Assembly (NCBI GenBank): GCA_034658635.1
Contig: JAYEFL010000411.1
Span: forward strand, 1 to 23,894
Direction of reading: 5' to 3'
Source of the DNA: JABHCC01 sp034658635
Lineage (GTDB): Bacteria > Bacteroidota > Bacteroidia > Bacteroidales > UBA12481
Length of the DNA: 23,894 nt
This document shows positions 15,343 to 22,764 of this stretch, piece by piece. The translations under genes were made by a program, and so were the position numbers. The notes beneath the pieces were generated by a model. It was not told the DNA's origin, made no database searches, and worked only from the letters and a program-made list of their open reading frames with translations. Each line of letters starts with the position of its first letter. Position 1 is the first letter of the stretch.

Positions 15343-17207
15343 TATTTAGTTCCTCCCAATTTAATAATGGTTTCTGATCCACGGGCATTCATTGCCTTAA
15401 TCGTGAGTTTGACTTCATCGCTCTTTGTAGTTCTGATCAACCAGCTAAGCTTCTGTTTTTGTCGGGCTTCAATACTCCCTAAAGGAGTTCTTTCCCGTCC
15501 CTGAAGAAAGTCGACACCTTTAGCGCTCAGTGTCACCACGGCTGGTGCGGGAACTTTATTCCGACTGCCCATAGCTAATGGAAAATGGAACTTTCCTTTA
15601 TTACTAATCCAAACCTCAATCCGATAGATTCCGTCACCGATAACTTTAATCTTTTTATCTACCAGCACTAGTTCAGGAATTCCTTTGCTTAGTTCATAAA
15701 TCCATGGCACCTGCGCCTCCAGTGCTTTTTCAATTTCCTTTGTTTGAGGAACAAGATCAGCGTATGGCACTCTTCCCCCTATCTCTACTTCGCCTAATTG
15801 AGGATGATTGAAGCTTGTCCAGTTTACAAATCCTTTTCCATTGAGGATACTATCATTATAGGCCAGAAATGACTTTTCAGCATCAGGTTTTTTTGCTGAT
15901 TGTTTTCCTTTTGGTGCGGCAGTCTTTTTCTTGCCTGATTTTGCTGTTGAATCTGCTTTTTCAGGCTTAAACAGAGGTATACCCCAGAAATCCTGACTAA
16001 AAGATGGTAGTCCGAGCTGATAATATGCCCATAATTCGAAAGAGCCATTTTTGGCGGGTTTTGGATCTAAACGATCTTGTGAAAAACCCTTCTCTTTCAG
16101 GAATTTTTTATAGTCACCGGAATATGCAGCATATATTTTTAAGTCTTTGGGAAGGGGATTAACTGCAGCCCCAAGTCCGAGCATGCCGGCAATCATTGCA
16201 TCATCTACTTCCATTCCGGGAGGAACCACAAGCTTCACCATGTTTTTTACCTCCTCCATACTATAAGTTTTATTCGGGTCGGCATTAAGCATTGAGGCAT
16301 AATTTTTAGGTATTTTCAAAGATTTCAGGCTGGTTTCACCCTTTCTGCCAGCCTTGGGTGGTACCATGCAAAAATTACTTGCTCCGTAGTGCATTACGAT
16401 GGCAATCTCAGGATGGTCAATCATAAATTTCATCACCCCAAAAACCTCATCCTCTTGTCCGGCCCATAAACCACTTTCGGAGCCATGATATTTAAATAAA
16501 TGTGGAAAGGAAATACCATTATTTGTTCCTCCTTTGCCATCTTCGTTATATTTCCCATCACCATCATTATCAATCCCCTCGGTATAAATCTTATATATTC
16601 CTTTTTCGCCTTTTGAAGAATTCGCAGCTCTCATTATCCGCTGATCAGTTGAATCGATCACCAGTTTGCCTGCGGGGTCTTTAACACGCATTTGACTTAT
16701 GTATCCGTCTCCATTAAGGTCTTCGCAACCATCTTCATCCCTTTGGTCATCCATATCGTCATTAAACGGCCTTAGATTTCTTGAGCCCACCATTCTGGGT
16801 GAGTCAAAAAAGTGTTCTGCACCTTCGGGATTTCCTGACGGGAGGATATACCATGTTAAATCTTTGAATTTTTCAGGATTCTTAAGTAAATCCCTGATCA
16901 GATATATTGATGCCTCAGATGCCAGAGGATTTGTTCCTTCAAAGTTTGCAGCTACAAAAACCGCAGGGAATGTTTTCTTTTCTGAAGCTGTTTCTGGTCC
17001 GATTTCAATCAGCTGAACAGGCTGACCAGAATAGGAGCTACCTAATAAATGCAGTCTGCTAACATTCCTGTGTGCATCCTGAATGTCAATTATTTGTTGA
17101 TGAATATCTGAGGGTGAGAGGTATCGTTTGTGGCCATTATCACCCTGTGCGAATCCACTAAGTGAGATCCAAAGCAGGATCATCACGACAATATGAATTT
17201 TTTTCAT
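15342..17207 (-). CDS. M14-family protein with degraded zinc site (probable pseudoenzyme)
   Basis: A 621-residue exported paralogue of the following gene. The signal peptide is about 1-21. Aligned to the active paralogue, GNIHGNE becomes ANFEGTN (88-93), so the zinc His and Glu are Glu90 and Asn93. The second His region is MHYGASN (His273 retained or shifted), and the catalytic Glu region reads PSFSQDFWG, with no clear Glu. The two calcium-loop insertions are kept (about 150-168 and 211-224), showing common descent. A Lys/Ala-rich linker (about 416-445) is unique to this copy. Stop and start codons of the pair overlap (TAATG), so the two proteins are probably made together. A heteromeric or substrate-binding role is inference. 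It starts 99 bp downstream of the kinase gene. Confidence 0.85.
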   Translation of the reverse strand: MKKIHIVVMILLWISLSGFAQGDNGHKRYLSPSDIHQQIIDIQDAHRNVSRLHLLGSSYSGQPVQLIEIGPETASEKKTFPAVFVAANFEGTNPLASEASIYLIRDLLKNPEKFKDLTWYILPSGNPEGAEHFFDSPRMVGSRNLRPFNDDMDDQRDEDGCEDLNGDGYISQMRVKDPAGKLVIDSTDQRIMRAANSSKGEKGIYKIYTEGIDNDGDGKYNEDGKGGTNNGISFPHLFKYHGSESGLWAGQEDEVFGVMKFMIDHPEIAIVMHYGASNFCMVPPKAGRKGETSLKSLKIPKNYASMLNADPNKTYSMEEVKNMVKLVVPPGMEVDDAMIAGMLGLGAAVNPLPKDLKIYAAYSGDYKKFLKEKGFSQDRLDPKPAKNGSFELWAYYQLGLPSFSQDFWGIPLFKPEKADSTAKSGKKKTAAPKGKQSAKKPDAEKSFLAYNDSILNGKGFVNWTSFNHPQLGEVEIGGRVPYADLVPQTKEIEKALEAQVPWIYELSKGIPELVLVDKKIKVIGDGIYRIEVWISNKGKFHFPLAMGSRNKVPAPAVVTLSAKGVDFLQGRERTPLGSIEARQKQKLSWLIRTTKSDEVKLTIKAMNARGSETIIKLGGTK

Positions 17208-17306
17208 AATAATGAGTATGGTATTAACTGACTAAAAGTAGTAAAATCAACAGGTGAATGATATCCTGAGCAACAGACTTTTAAGCTTTGTTAACAGTCG
17301 GGATAC

Positions 17307-19448
17307 TTATTGCAGTTTTTTTACGGGCACAGAGAAGCTAAAAGAGGATCCTTTTCCCAGGCTCGATTTCAGCCAAATGTTTCCGCCCATCAGTTCTACC
17401 AATCCTTTAGAGATTGCCAATCCGAGTCCGGTTCCTCCAAAGCTGCGTGTATTAGAATCATCTACCTGCCTGAAGCGATTAAAGATTACCTCCTGCATTT
17501 CAGCTGAAATACCCAATCCGGTATCTTCAACCTGAAAAAGCAATAATCCATTTTCAGGTTCTGACAATTTAAGTGTTACACTTCCCTGTCTGGTAAACTT
17601 CAAAGCGTTTTTCAAAAGATTAATCAGAATCTGTTGAATTTTGCCTTCATCAGCTTCAAGCTGACAGTGTGTTTGCTCAAGAATTGGAAAAATAAGACTA
17701 ATATTATCTTTTTCTATATATCTGGATTCCATTTCAACCGTCAGGCGAATCCTTTCAAGAAAGGAAACCATATCAAACTGTCGAACATTTAGCTTAAGCT
17801 GCTGAACTTCCAAATTAGAAACAGTTATAATATCGTCAATAATGCCTAATAATTGCCTACCATTGGAGTTAATAATATCAATATACCTGCTGGTTTCATC
17901 TTTACTAAGGTCATTATCCCGAAGCAATTCAGAAAAGCCCAGGATACCATTCATGGGGGTACGAATTTCATGCGACATATTAGCAAGGAAAGCAGTTTTC
18001 AATTTATCTGATTCTTCAGCTTTTTCTTTGGCCAGCAACAATTCTTTGTCTAATATTTTTCGTTCGGTAATATCTTCTTTGACTGCTACGAAATGAGAAA
18101 TTTCACCTGCTTTGTTTTTAACAGGTGATATGGAAGCTTGTTCCCAATAAAATGATCCGTCTTTCTTTTTGTTTTTAAATTCTCCCTGCCACACACGGCC
18201 ATCCATAATAGTTTCCCACAGATCTTGATACGATGCCATTTCTGTAGTGCCAGAATTTAATACTCTTGGATTTTCTCCATAAACCTCAGCAAGAGAATAA
18301 CCTGTAATTTCTTCAAATTTAGGGTTAACATATTCAATATCACCATCTTTATTGGTTATAACAATAGAAACCGGACTTTGCTTAACAGAATTATTCAGAA
18401 CGTCAATCTGCTCGCTATCCTGCATGCTTCTTATTGCTGAAACCAGCTGTAAAGAGATATACTCCAGCAAGGCCTGATCTTCTTCATTAAAAGCCTTATC
18501 TCTCTCATAATTCTGCACAACCAGAACACCAAAGGGATCGTTTCCTTTTCTTAGAGGAACACCAAGCCAGGTTTTACTTGATTTTCCAACCCTTTTAATT
18601 TTTCCTCTTTTATCAAAATCCAGAAGTGTATTGTTATCCAGCAAAAGGGAACAGTTTTCACTCATAACCAGTTTGCTGATAGTTTTGTCTGCAGGGACAT
18701 GATCTATTGTGCCTGATTCACCTGTAACATACTGAATGTCTAAAACATCAGCCTTTTCATCATAAAAGGCCACGAACATATTATTGGCATCTACCAATTT
18801 ATTGATCTCTTTTTGGATAACGATATAGAACTCTCTGAACTGGGTTAAATCAGATGCCGCCTGCGAGATATTATATATAACCTCAGTCAGGATTTCCTGC
18901 TTTTTCCTTTCTGTAATATCCTGGATAGCTCCAAGAATTCTAATGAGTTGATTGTTGTCATCATAAACAGGAGAAAGCTTCAACCATATATATCGAACAA
19001 TAGATTCACCAATGATAATTCTGAATTCTGCAACCGGATCTGAACGGTTTTCCATCTGCTTCAACTCAGACATAAGAGCCTTAAAGCCCTCAGCATCATC
19101 CTGATGCACTACGGAGTTTATTAGCCCCAGATTGGGATTCTGCACCTTCTTCAGTCCTAAAACCTGAAACATACCATCCGAAAACCTGGTTTCACCAGTT
19201 TGAATATTCCAATCAAAACTACCTGAATCAGTTATTTCTTCTGCAATAGAAAACAAACTCAGCTCACCTTGATCAACCTTCCCCACATATTTTTCACCAT
19301 GCTGATTCATATAATTCATCTTCATAAATAATACTTCTGGCAATTTACAATAATAATCTGCTGGCTGTAATGCATGCGCTGTGTCGTTTATCAAATAGTT
19401 TGGATTTCCGTCAAAAAAAGAGCCCGCCTCATAAGAGAACAGGCCCAA
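17307..19448 (-). CDS. Cytoplasmic PAS-GAF-PAS sensor histidine kinase
   Basis: A 713-residue sensor kinase without membrane segments. Domains in order: PAS/PAC (about 65-182, ending DITERKK), GAF (about 185-345), PAS/PAC (about 350-468, again ending DITERK), HisKA with phospho-accepting His493 in ANMSHEIRTPMNGILGF, and HATPase with the N-box ILINLLKNALKF (Asn614), EDTGLGIS and GGTGLGLAISKGL. It has no receiver or DNA-binding domain, and no response regulator gene lies in the window. The first 41 residues look unlike PAS sequence, and Met42 (19325) or Met44 are credible alternative starts. It lies 32 bp behind the cytochrome b gene, so it may be co-transcribed with the redox genes and sense redox state or a soluble ligand. 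The ligand is not readable from sequence. Confidence 0.9.
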   Translation of the reverse strand: MGLFSYEAGSFFDGNPNYLINDTAHALQPADYYCKLPEVLFMKMNYMNQHGEKYVGKVDQGELSLFSIAEEITDSGSFDWNIQTGETRFSDGMFQVLGLKKVQNPNLGLINSVVHQDDAEGFKALMSELKQMENRSDPVAEFRIIIGESIVRYIWLKLSPVYDDNNQLIRILGAIQDITERKKQEILTEVIYNISQAASDLTQFREFYIVIQKEINKLVDANNMFVAFYDEKADVLDIQYVTGESGTIDHVPADKTISKLVMSENCSLLLDNNTLLDFDKRGKIKRVGKSSKTWLGVPLRKGNDPFGVLVVQNYERDKAFNEEDQALLEYISLQLVSAIRSMQDSEQIDVLNNSVKQSPVSIVITNKDGDIEYVNPKFEEITGYSLAEVYGENPRVLNSGTTEMASYQDLWETIMDGRVWQGEFKNKKKDGSFYWEQASISPVKNKAGEISHFVAVKEDITERKILDKELLLAKEKAEESDKLKTAFLANMSHEIRTPMNGILGFSELLRDNDLSKDETSRYIDIINSNGRQLLGIIDDIITVSNLEVQQLKLNVRQFDMVSFLERIRLTVEMESRYIEKDNISLIFPILEQTHCQLEADEGKIQQILINLLKNALKFTRQGSVTLKLSEPENGLLLFQVEDTGLGISAEMQEVIFNRFRQVDDSNTRSFGGTGLGLAISKGLVELMGGNIWLKSSLGKGSSFSFSVPVKKLQ

Positions 19449-19480
19449 AGTATAAATTACTATTTCAATTATCTCATAAG

Positions 19481-20104
19481 CTAATGATCTTCATGTACAT
19501 GGTAACCAGTAATCATCCCTTTGTAATGAGATAATGGCTTTGCTCCCATGGTGGCAAAATACAAGTGAATAATCAGGAAAACAGACATGACAAAACCTGA
19601 AGCGATGTGCAATAGGTCTGTCGCCTGATAACCATTGATTCCCAGATAGTTTGCAATAATAGTTTCAGGATATAGCATTCCCCAGCCGGTTAACAGAATA
19701 ATAGGGACAAAAAGATACATTATGAAAGCGTATGACACTTTCTGCAAAGGGTTAAATTTTTGCTCTAATCCAATTGGAAATGGGGGATTTTCCTTTTTGA
19801 AGAATCCATAAGCATAATACCTGGCTTGAATCCACAATCTTTTAAAAAGGCCAATAGGTTCAAGGCGATAATGCCTTCCATTTTTTGTGAAAAGATTTCC
19901 AAATATGAAAACAAAATAGCTTATTGTCAAAATCACACCGCATACATTGTGAATTGTAACGGCGATATCAAAACGAATAAGTCCTGTTCCGGGTTCAGAA
20001 TACTGCATGCTCAATCCGGTCAGGATCAGCATCAGACATAGTAAAGCATTTAGCAGATGCCATAATCTTATCCATACAGGATATAAATATACTTTTTCTT
20101 CCAT
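19481..20104 (-). CDS. Four-helix cytochrome b (b561 / thiosulfate-reductase-type gamma subunit)
   Basis: A 207-residue integral membrane protein of the prokaryotic cytochrome b561 / formate dehydrogenase gamma-like superfamily. Four hydrophobic helices are visible. The bis-His heme b ligand candidates are His16 (RLWHLLNA), His52 (TIHNVCG), His166 (LLHIASG) and His180 (IIHLYFATMG). Such subunits exchange electrons between membrane quinones and a periplasmic partner. The partner here is almost certainly the heptaheme cytochrome encoded immediately upstream: only one base separates its stop from this start (TAAaATG). The direction of electron flow cannot be told from the sequence. Confidence 0.87.
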   Translation of the reverse strand: MEEKVYLYPVWIRLWHLLNALLCLMLILTGLSMQYSEPGTGLIRFDIAVTIHNVCGVILTISYFVFIFGNLFTKNGRHYRLEPIGLFKRLWIQARYYAYGFFKKENPPFPIGLEQKFNPLQKVSYAFIMYLFVPIILLTGWGMLYPETIIANYLGINGYQATDLLHIASGFVMSVFLIIHLYFATMGAKPLSHYKGMITGYHVHEDH

Positions 20105-20105
20105 T

Positions 20106-21071
20106 TTACTTTTTTATTATCCTGATTAAGGCATGAACAAATACACCAAAGAATACGGCTCCAAACATCAGCACACTAATAAGATTAAGAATCGGACTAC
20201 GGTTTGAACCAATAACATAGCTATCGCTAGTCATTAATCCCCCAAAAATTCCAGTTTTCATTTTTCCTTCCTGGATCTGATGCTTATAAAGAGTATTGAG
20301 TAACCTCGAATTCTTACTGTGGCATTCTGCACAAGTATTGACAGCCTGATCAGCAGGAAGAATATCATGAGCTACCAAAACATCGTCAACAACGGCGCCA
20401 TGACATTCGATACATCTCACAGATCTAAGGTGTTTGACCGTTCCAGGAATCCATTCATGAGTAGCTACTAGTTGATTCAATCCGGTTTCCAGTAACAGAT
20501 CTGTAGCAGTTGTTCCGCAATGGCATTTCAGGCAGATAGCATTATCATGGGCCACGACCTTACTAATCATTGGTTCTTCTCTCACGGTCATTTTAAACCC
20601 ATGGGGATCATGACACGACCAGCATGAATATTTTGTATCCGTAAGTGTTGTGTGGTGGCTTTTGTCATACTCCTCAGCAATTTTCTCAAAATTGTATTTG
20701 GCTACAGCATCGTCTCCTTCATGGCAATCCATACAAGATACCATATACTCAAACTTAGCATCTCTTGCGTGAGGATAATTACGATAATCGTAGGAATGGC
20801 AATCCAGGCATGTAAACGACCAGTGATTTGACTCATAATACTTTACAGTGTCAATTATCAGACAGCTATACATCTGTCTCAGGATCGTCTCATCCATCTC
20901 CTCGGAGTAGTCATAGAAAGACTTTTGACCATGACAGGCCAGGCATTTATTGTTATCTTCTTTGTTCGGGTATTCCCGAATTTCGCTTTCTGTCTCCTGG
21001 GCAATTACCGCCCCAAAGCAGAATGCAAAGAACAACATAAATATCAGGTAGTTAGATTTAGGTTTTCTCAT
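20106..21071 (-). CDS. Membrane-anchored heptaheme c-type cytochrome
   Basis: A 321-residue protein with seven CXXCH heme-binding motifs beginning at Cys43 (CLACH), 88 (CLDCH), 113 (CMDCH), 150 (CWSCH), 180 (CLKCH), 220 (CIECH) and 247 (CAECH). Additional His residues (for example 139, 140, 175, 205, 235, 264) are available as distal ligands. An N-terminal signal (about 8-24) and a C-terminal membrane helix (about 294-318) place the hemes in the periplasm, anchored to the inner membrane. It is coupled to the cytochrome b gene downstream (1 bp) and follows the DUF5777 gene by 19 bp. The arrangement suggests quinol-linked electron transfer. The terminal donor or acceptor is not evident. No catalytic subunit (molybdopterin or nitrite reductase type) is present nearby. 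Confidence 0.92.
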   Translation of the reverse strand: MRKPKSNYLIFMLFFAFCFGAVIAQETESEIREYPNKEDNNKCLACHGQKSFYDYSEEMDETILRQMYSCLIIDTVKYYESNHWSFTCLDCHSYDYRNYPHARDAKFEYMVSCMDCHEGDDAVAKYNFEKIAEEYDKSHHTTLTDTKYSCWSCHDPHGFKMTVREEPMISKVVAHDNAICLKCHCGTTATDLLLETGLNQLVATHEWIPGTVKHLRSVRCIECHGAVVDDVLVAHDILPADQAVNTCAECHSKNSRLLNTLYKHQIQEGKMKTGIFGGLMTSDSYVIGSNRSPILNLISVLMFGAVFFGVFVHALIRIIKK

Positions 21072-21090
21072 ATTATCTATATAATTACTG

Positions 21091-21951
21091 TCAGAATCTC
21101 ACAATGACATTCATCCCGACCAAAAATTCTCCTTTGGCAAAATCGTTTAGGTTATATGCCAGGTTTTTCTGAGGGGTTATTTTATCGAAGTTAGCTACAA
21201 ATAAATGGAAACAGTGTGTTCCTGTGCCAATTTCAATTCCTAATGCCATGTTTGGTTTTGGGAATTTCTGATAGTACCTGACCATTGACAATGGAATAGG
21301 CTGGTCATATTCGGCAATCACTGAAAAATCACCAAAAAGCTTATATCGACCTGCCACACCCACACCAAAATGATCATTTTGCCAAATACTGTCAACAGCA
21401 TTAAAATGAGAATATTCAGGAGATATCTGAACACTCAGCTTATTGCTGAATTTCCTTGCAATAATAATCTGATGAAAATAGGAGAATCGATTAGTAAAAG
21501 CATAATTCTCTCCAAACACCTCAGAATTGCGAACATCAACTGCCATGTTTACATAGTATGAAATTCCTACCGGAATAGATCCTCCCCGGGTTTGTTGCAG
21601 TATTGAATACTTTGCGTGGAATTCCTGTAGTTTACTATTCTTCTCGGTACCAAAACCCACCATGAGTTTTTCAGTAACACCATAGTCCAGACCCAATCGG
21701 ATATTGGATGGTGCGTAAATTCCGAACAAATCACTAAGCCCGTTCTGCATAGTTCCGAACCGGTGATGAATAATAAACTCCATTCCCTTTTCACGCGGAC
21801 CAACAATTGTTTGCTGATCCAGCAACAGGGAACCATTGAAAGGATCCCGAACGGGACGCATATCTTTTTCTTCTTCCTGAGCAAAAAGATTTATCGGCAC
21901 AACCAATATGATGGTTAGTGCTACAACTAATAGAATTTTTATTTTTTTCAT
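21091..21951 (-). CDS. DUF5777-like outer-membrane beta-barrel protein
   Basis: A 286-residue exported protein with a signal peptide of about 1-25 (INLFAQ). After a short acidic segment the mature part is alternating amphipathic beta-strand sequence ending in a C-terminal aromatic (VGMNVIVRF), as expected for an outer-membrane barrel. Motifs such as FEFIIHHRFG-like EFIIHHRFG, SNIRLGLDYGVT and PVGISYYVN match my recollection of the DUF5777 family of Bacteroidota. It lies 19 bp upstream of the heptaheme cytochrome gene in the same direction, so it may form the outer-membrane part of the same redox module. Function is unestablished. It seems small for a porin that wraps a cytochrome. Confidence 0.78.
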   Translation of the reverse strand: MKKIKILLVVALTIILVVPINLFAQEEEKDMRPVRDPFNGSLLLDQQTIVGPREKGMEFIIHHRFGTMQNGLSDLFGIYAPSNIRLGLDYGVTEKLMVGFGTEKNSKLQEFHAKYSILQQTRGGSIPVGISYYVNMAVDVRNSEVFGENYAFTNRFSYFHQIIIARKFSNKLSVQISPEYSHFNAVDSIWQNDHFGVGVAGRYKLFGDFSVIAEYDQPIPLSMVRYYQKFPKPNMALGIEIGTGTHCFHLFVANFDKITPQKNLAYNLNDFAKGEFLVGMNVIVRF

Positions 21952-21993
21952 CCGTTTATATTTATTTTAAATTGTCGTATGTAGCTCACATAA

Positions 21994-22023
21994 CAAAAAT
22001 AATCATCCGCGTGTGCGTCAAAA
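21994..22023 (-). promoter_or_regulatory. Candidate promoter for the DUF5777-cytochrome genes
   Basis: On the minus strand, TTTTG, 17 nt, then TATTTTTG fits the Bacteroidota -7 box exactly, but the spacer is about 2 nt shorter than usual. It lies in the 111-bp gap after the lipoprotein gene, so the barrel and downstream cytochromes may have their own start in addition to read-through. Confidence 0.33.
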
Positions 22024-22062
22024 TAGTTTTCCTTTTGTCATGTTCGGTTCATAATACCCAAA

Positions 22063-22422
22063 TTAATTATCCAGTGCTCCTTGTTCAATCCACCTCAATA
22101 ATAAAGCCTTTTCTAAGGCCGAAAGATTGCCAGAGGTTCCATGACCTGATTCGATTATTGTTACAATCTCACTTTCTGCCGGATTACTTGTATCCACAAG
22201 ATTTTTGGAAGTAAGTTCACCCCATGACTTATCGAGTCTTAAATCAGGAGAAGTAGCTCCACCATGGCAACCAGAACACTGGTTATCAAAAACAGGGGCT
22301 ATATCCTCTGAGTAGCTTACCGGCCCATCAGGAACAGACACCTCTCCTGGCACAATAGTCTCGTACTCACAAGACCATAAGGCCACTAAAAGCAATAGAA
22401 TTATAAATCCAATATTTTTCAT
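22063..22422 (-). CDS. Monoheme c-type cytochrome lipoprotein
   Basis: A 119-residue lipoprotein. A short signal peptide ends in the lipobox ALWSC with Cys18 as lipidation site. One heme site, NQCSGCHGG (Cys49-His53), is preceded by SYSEDIAPVFDNQC, the typical lead-in of small cytochrome-c-like domains found on surface and periplasmic proteins in this phylum. No Met follows the heme motif, so the distal ligand is probably His94 (ESGHGTSG) or the site is five-coordinate. It is the first gene of the minus-strand redox cluster, 111 bp before the DUF5777 gene. It could shuttle electrons between the periplasmic heptaheme protein and the outer membrane, which is inference. Confidence 0.86.
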   Translation of the reverse strand: MKNIGFIILLLLVALWSCEYETIVPGEVSVPDGPVSYSEDIAPVFDNQCSGCHGGATSPDLRLDKSWGELTSKNLVDTSNPAESEIVTIIESGHGTSGNLSALEKALLLRWIEQGALDN

Positions 22423-22523
22423 CTGATATAAATTTTATAAAATATATTTTCGTAAAAAGTCGTCGGATAAAAATACAAGCCTTTTATCATTTATACTAAG
22501 CTTTATCTCATGCATTACCCAGT

Positions 22524-22539
22524 TGTGACCAATATCATA
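22524..22539. promoter_or_regulatory. CRP/FNR-family-like operator
   Basis: TGTGA-CCAATA-TCATA matches the TGTGA-N6-TCACA CRP consensus at nine of ten half-site positions. Its place upstream of a cytochrome gene cluster is suggestive. Sites of this quality also occur by chance, so support is modest. Confidence 0.28.
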
Positions 22540-22570
22540 CAGGAGTTTGATCTGGGTCATGATAATAACA

Positions 22571-22608
22571 AAAAGAGGACACCCCTTTGCGGGGGTATCC
22601 TTTTCTTG
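22571..22608. terminator. Rho-independent terminator-like hairpin
   Basis: GGACACCCC, a TTTGC-like loop and GGGGTATCC form a stem with one mismatch, flanked by AAAAAGA on the left and TTTTCTT on the right. It could terminate transcripts in either direction. It lies between two divergent genes, neither of which ends here. Confidence 0.7.
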
Positions 22609-22701
22609 TTAAAACAATCTATTTGCTAAAAACGGATAATTCCATTCATCCCCGATTACAAATTTAGGCGAGTCACTTGCAAAGTCTTGAGATTCTGCTT
22701 G

Positions 22702-22731
22702 TTGGATCTTAAGCTTGCTTTCGTATTTTTA
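22702..22731 (+). promoter_or_regulatory. Candidate Bacteroidota promoter for the TPR gene
   Basis: TTG (22702-22704), a 19-nt spacer and TATTTTTA (22724-22731) deviate from TTG-N19-TAnnTTTG only at the last base. The transcript start would lie near 22738, about 27 nt before the ATG at 22765. Confidence 0.5.
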
Positions 22732-22764
22732 CTCCGGGTACCTTTTATCAGATAAATATACAGC

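Larger units (their letters stand above)
22423..22764. other. Intergenic spacer between divergent genes
   Basis: This 342-bp spacer separates the minus-strand lipoprotein cytochrome from the plus-strand TPR gene. It contains a CRP-like palindrome (22524-22539), a strong terminator-like hairpin (22571-22608) and a promoter-like site for the TPR gene (22702-22731). No protein-coding frame in it is convincing. A terminator inside a divergent spacer leaves room for a small unannotated RNA. Confidence 0.6.

Noticed and set aside
22547..22560. FNR-like site TTGAT-N4-GTCAT
   Set aside because: The second half-site departs from ATCAA at two positions and overlaps the better-supported CRP-like region, so it is too weak to list as a feature.
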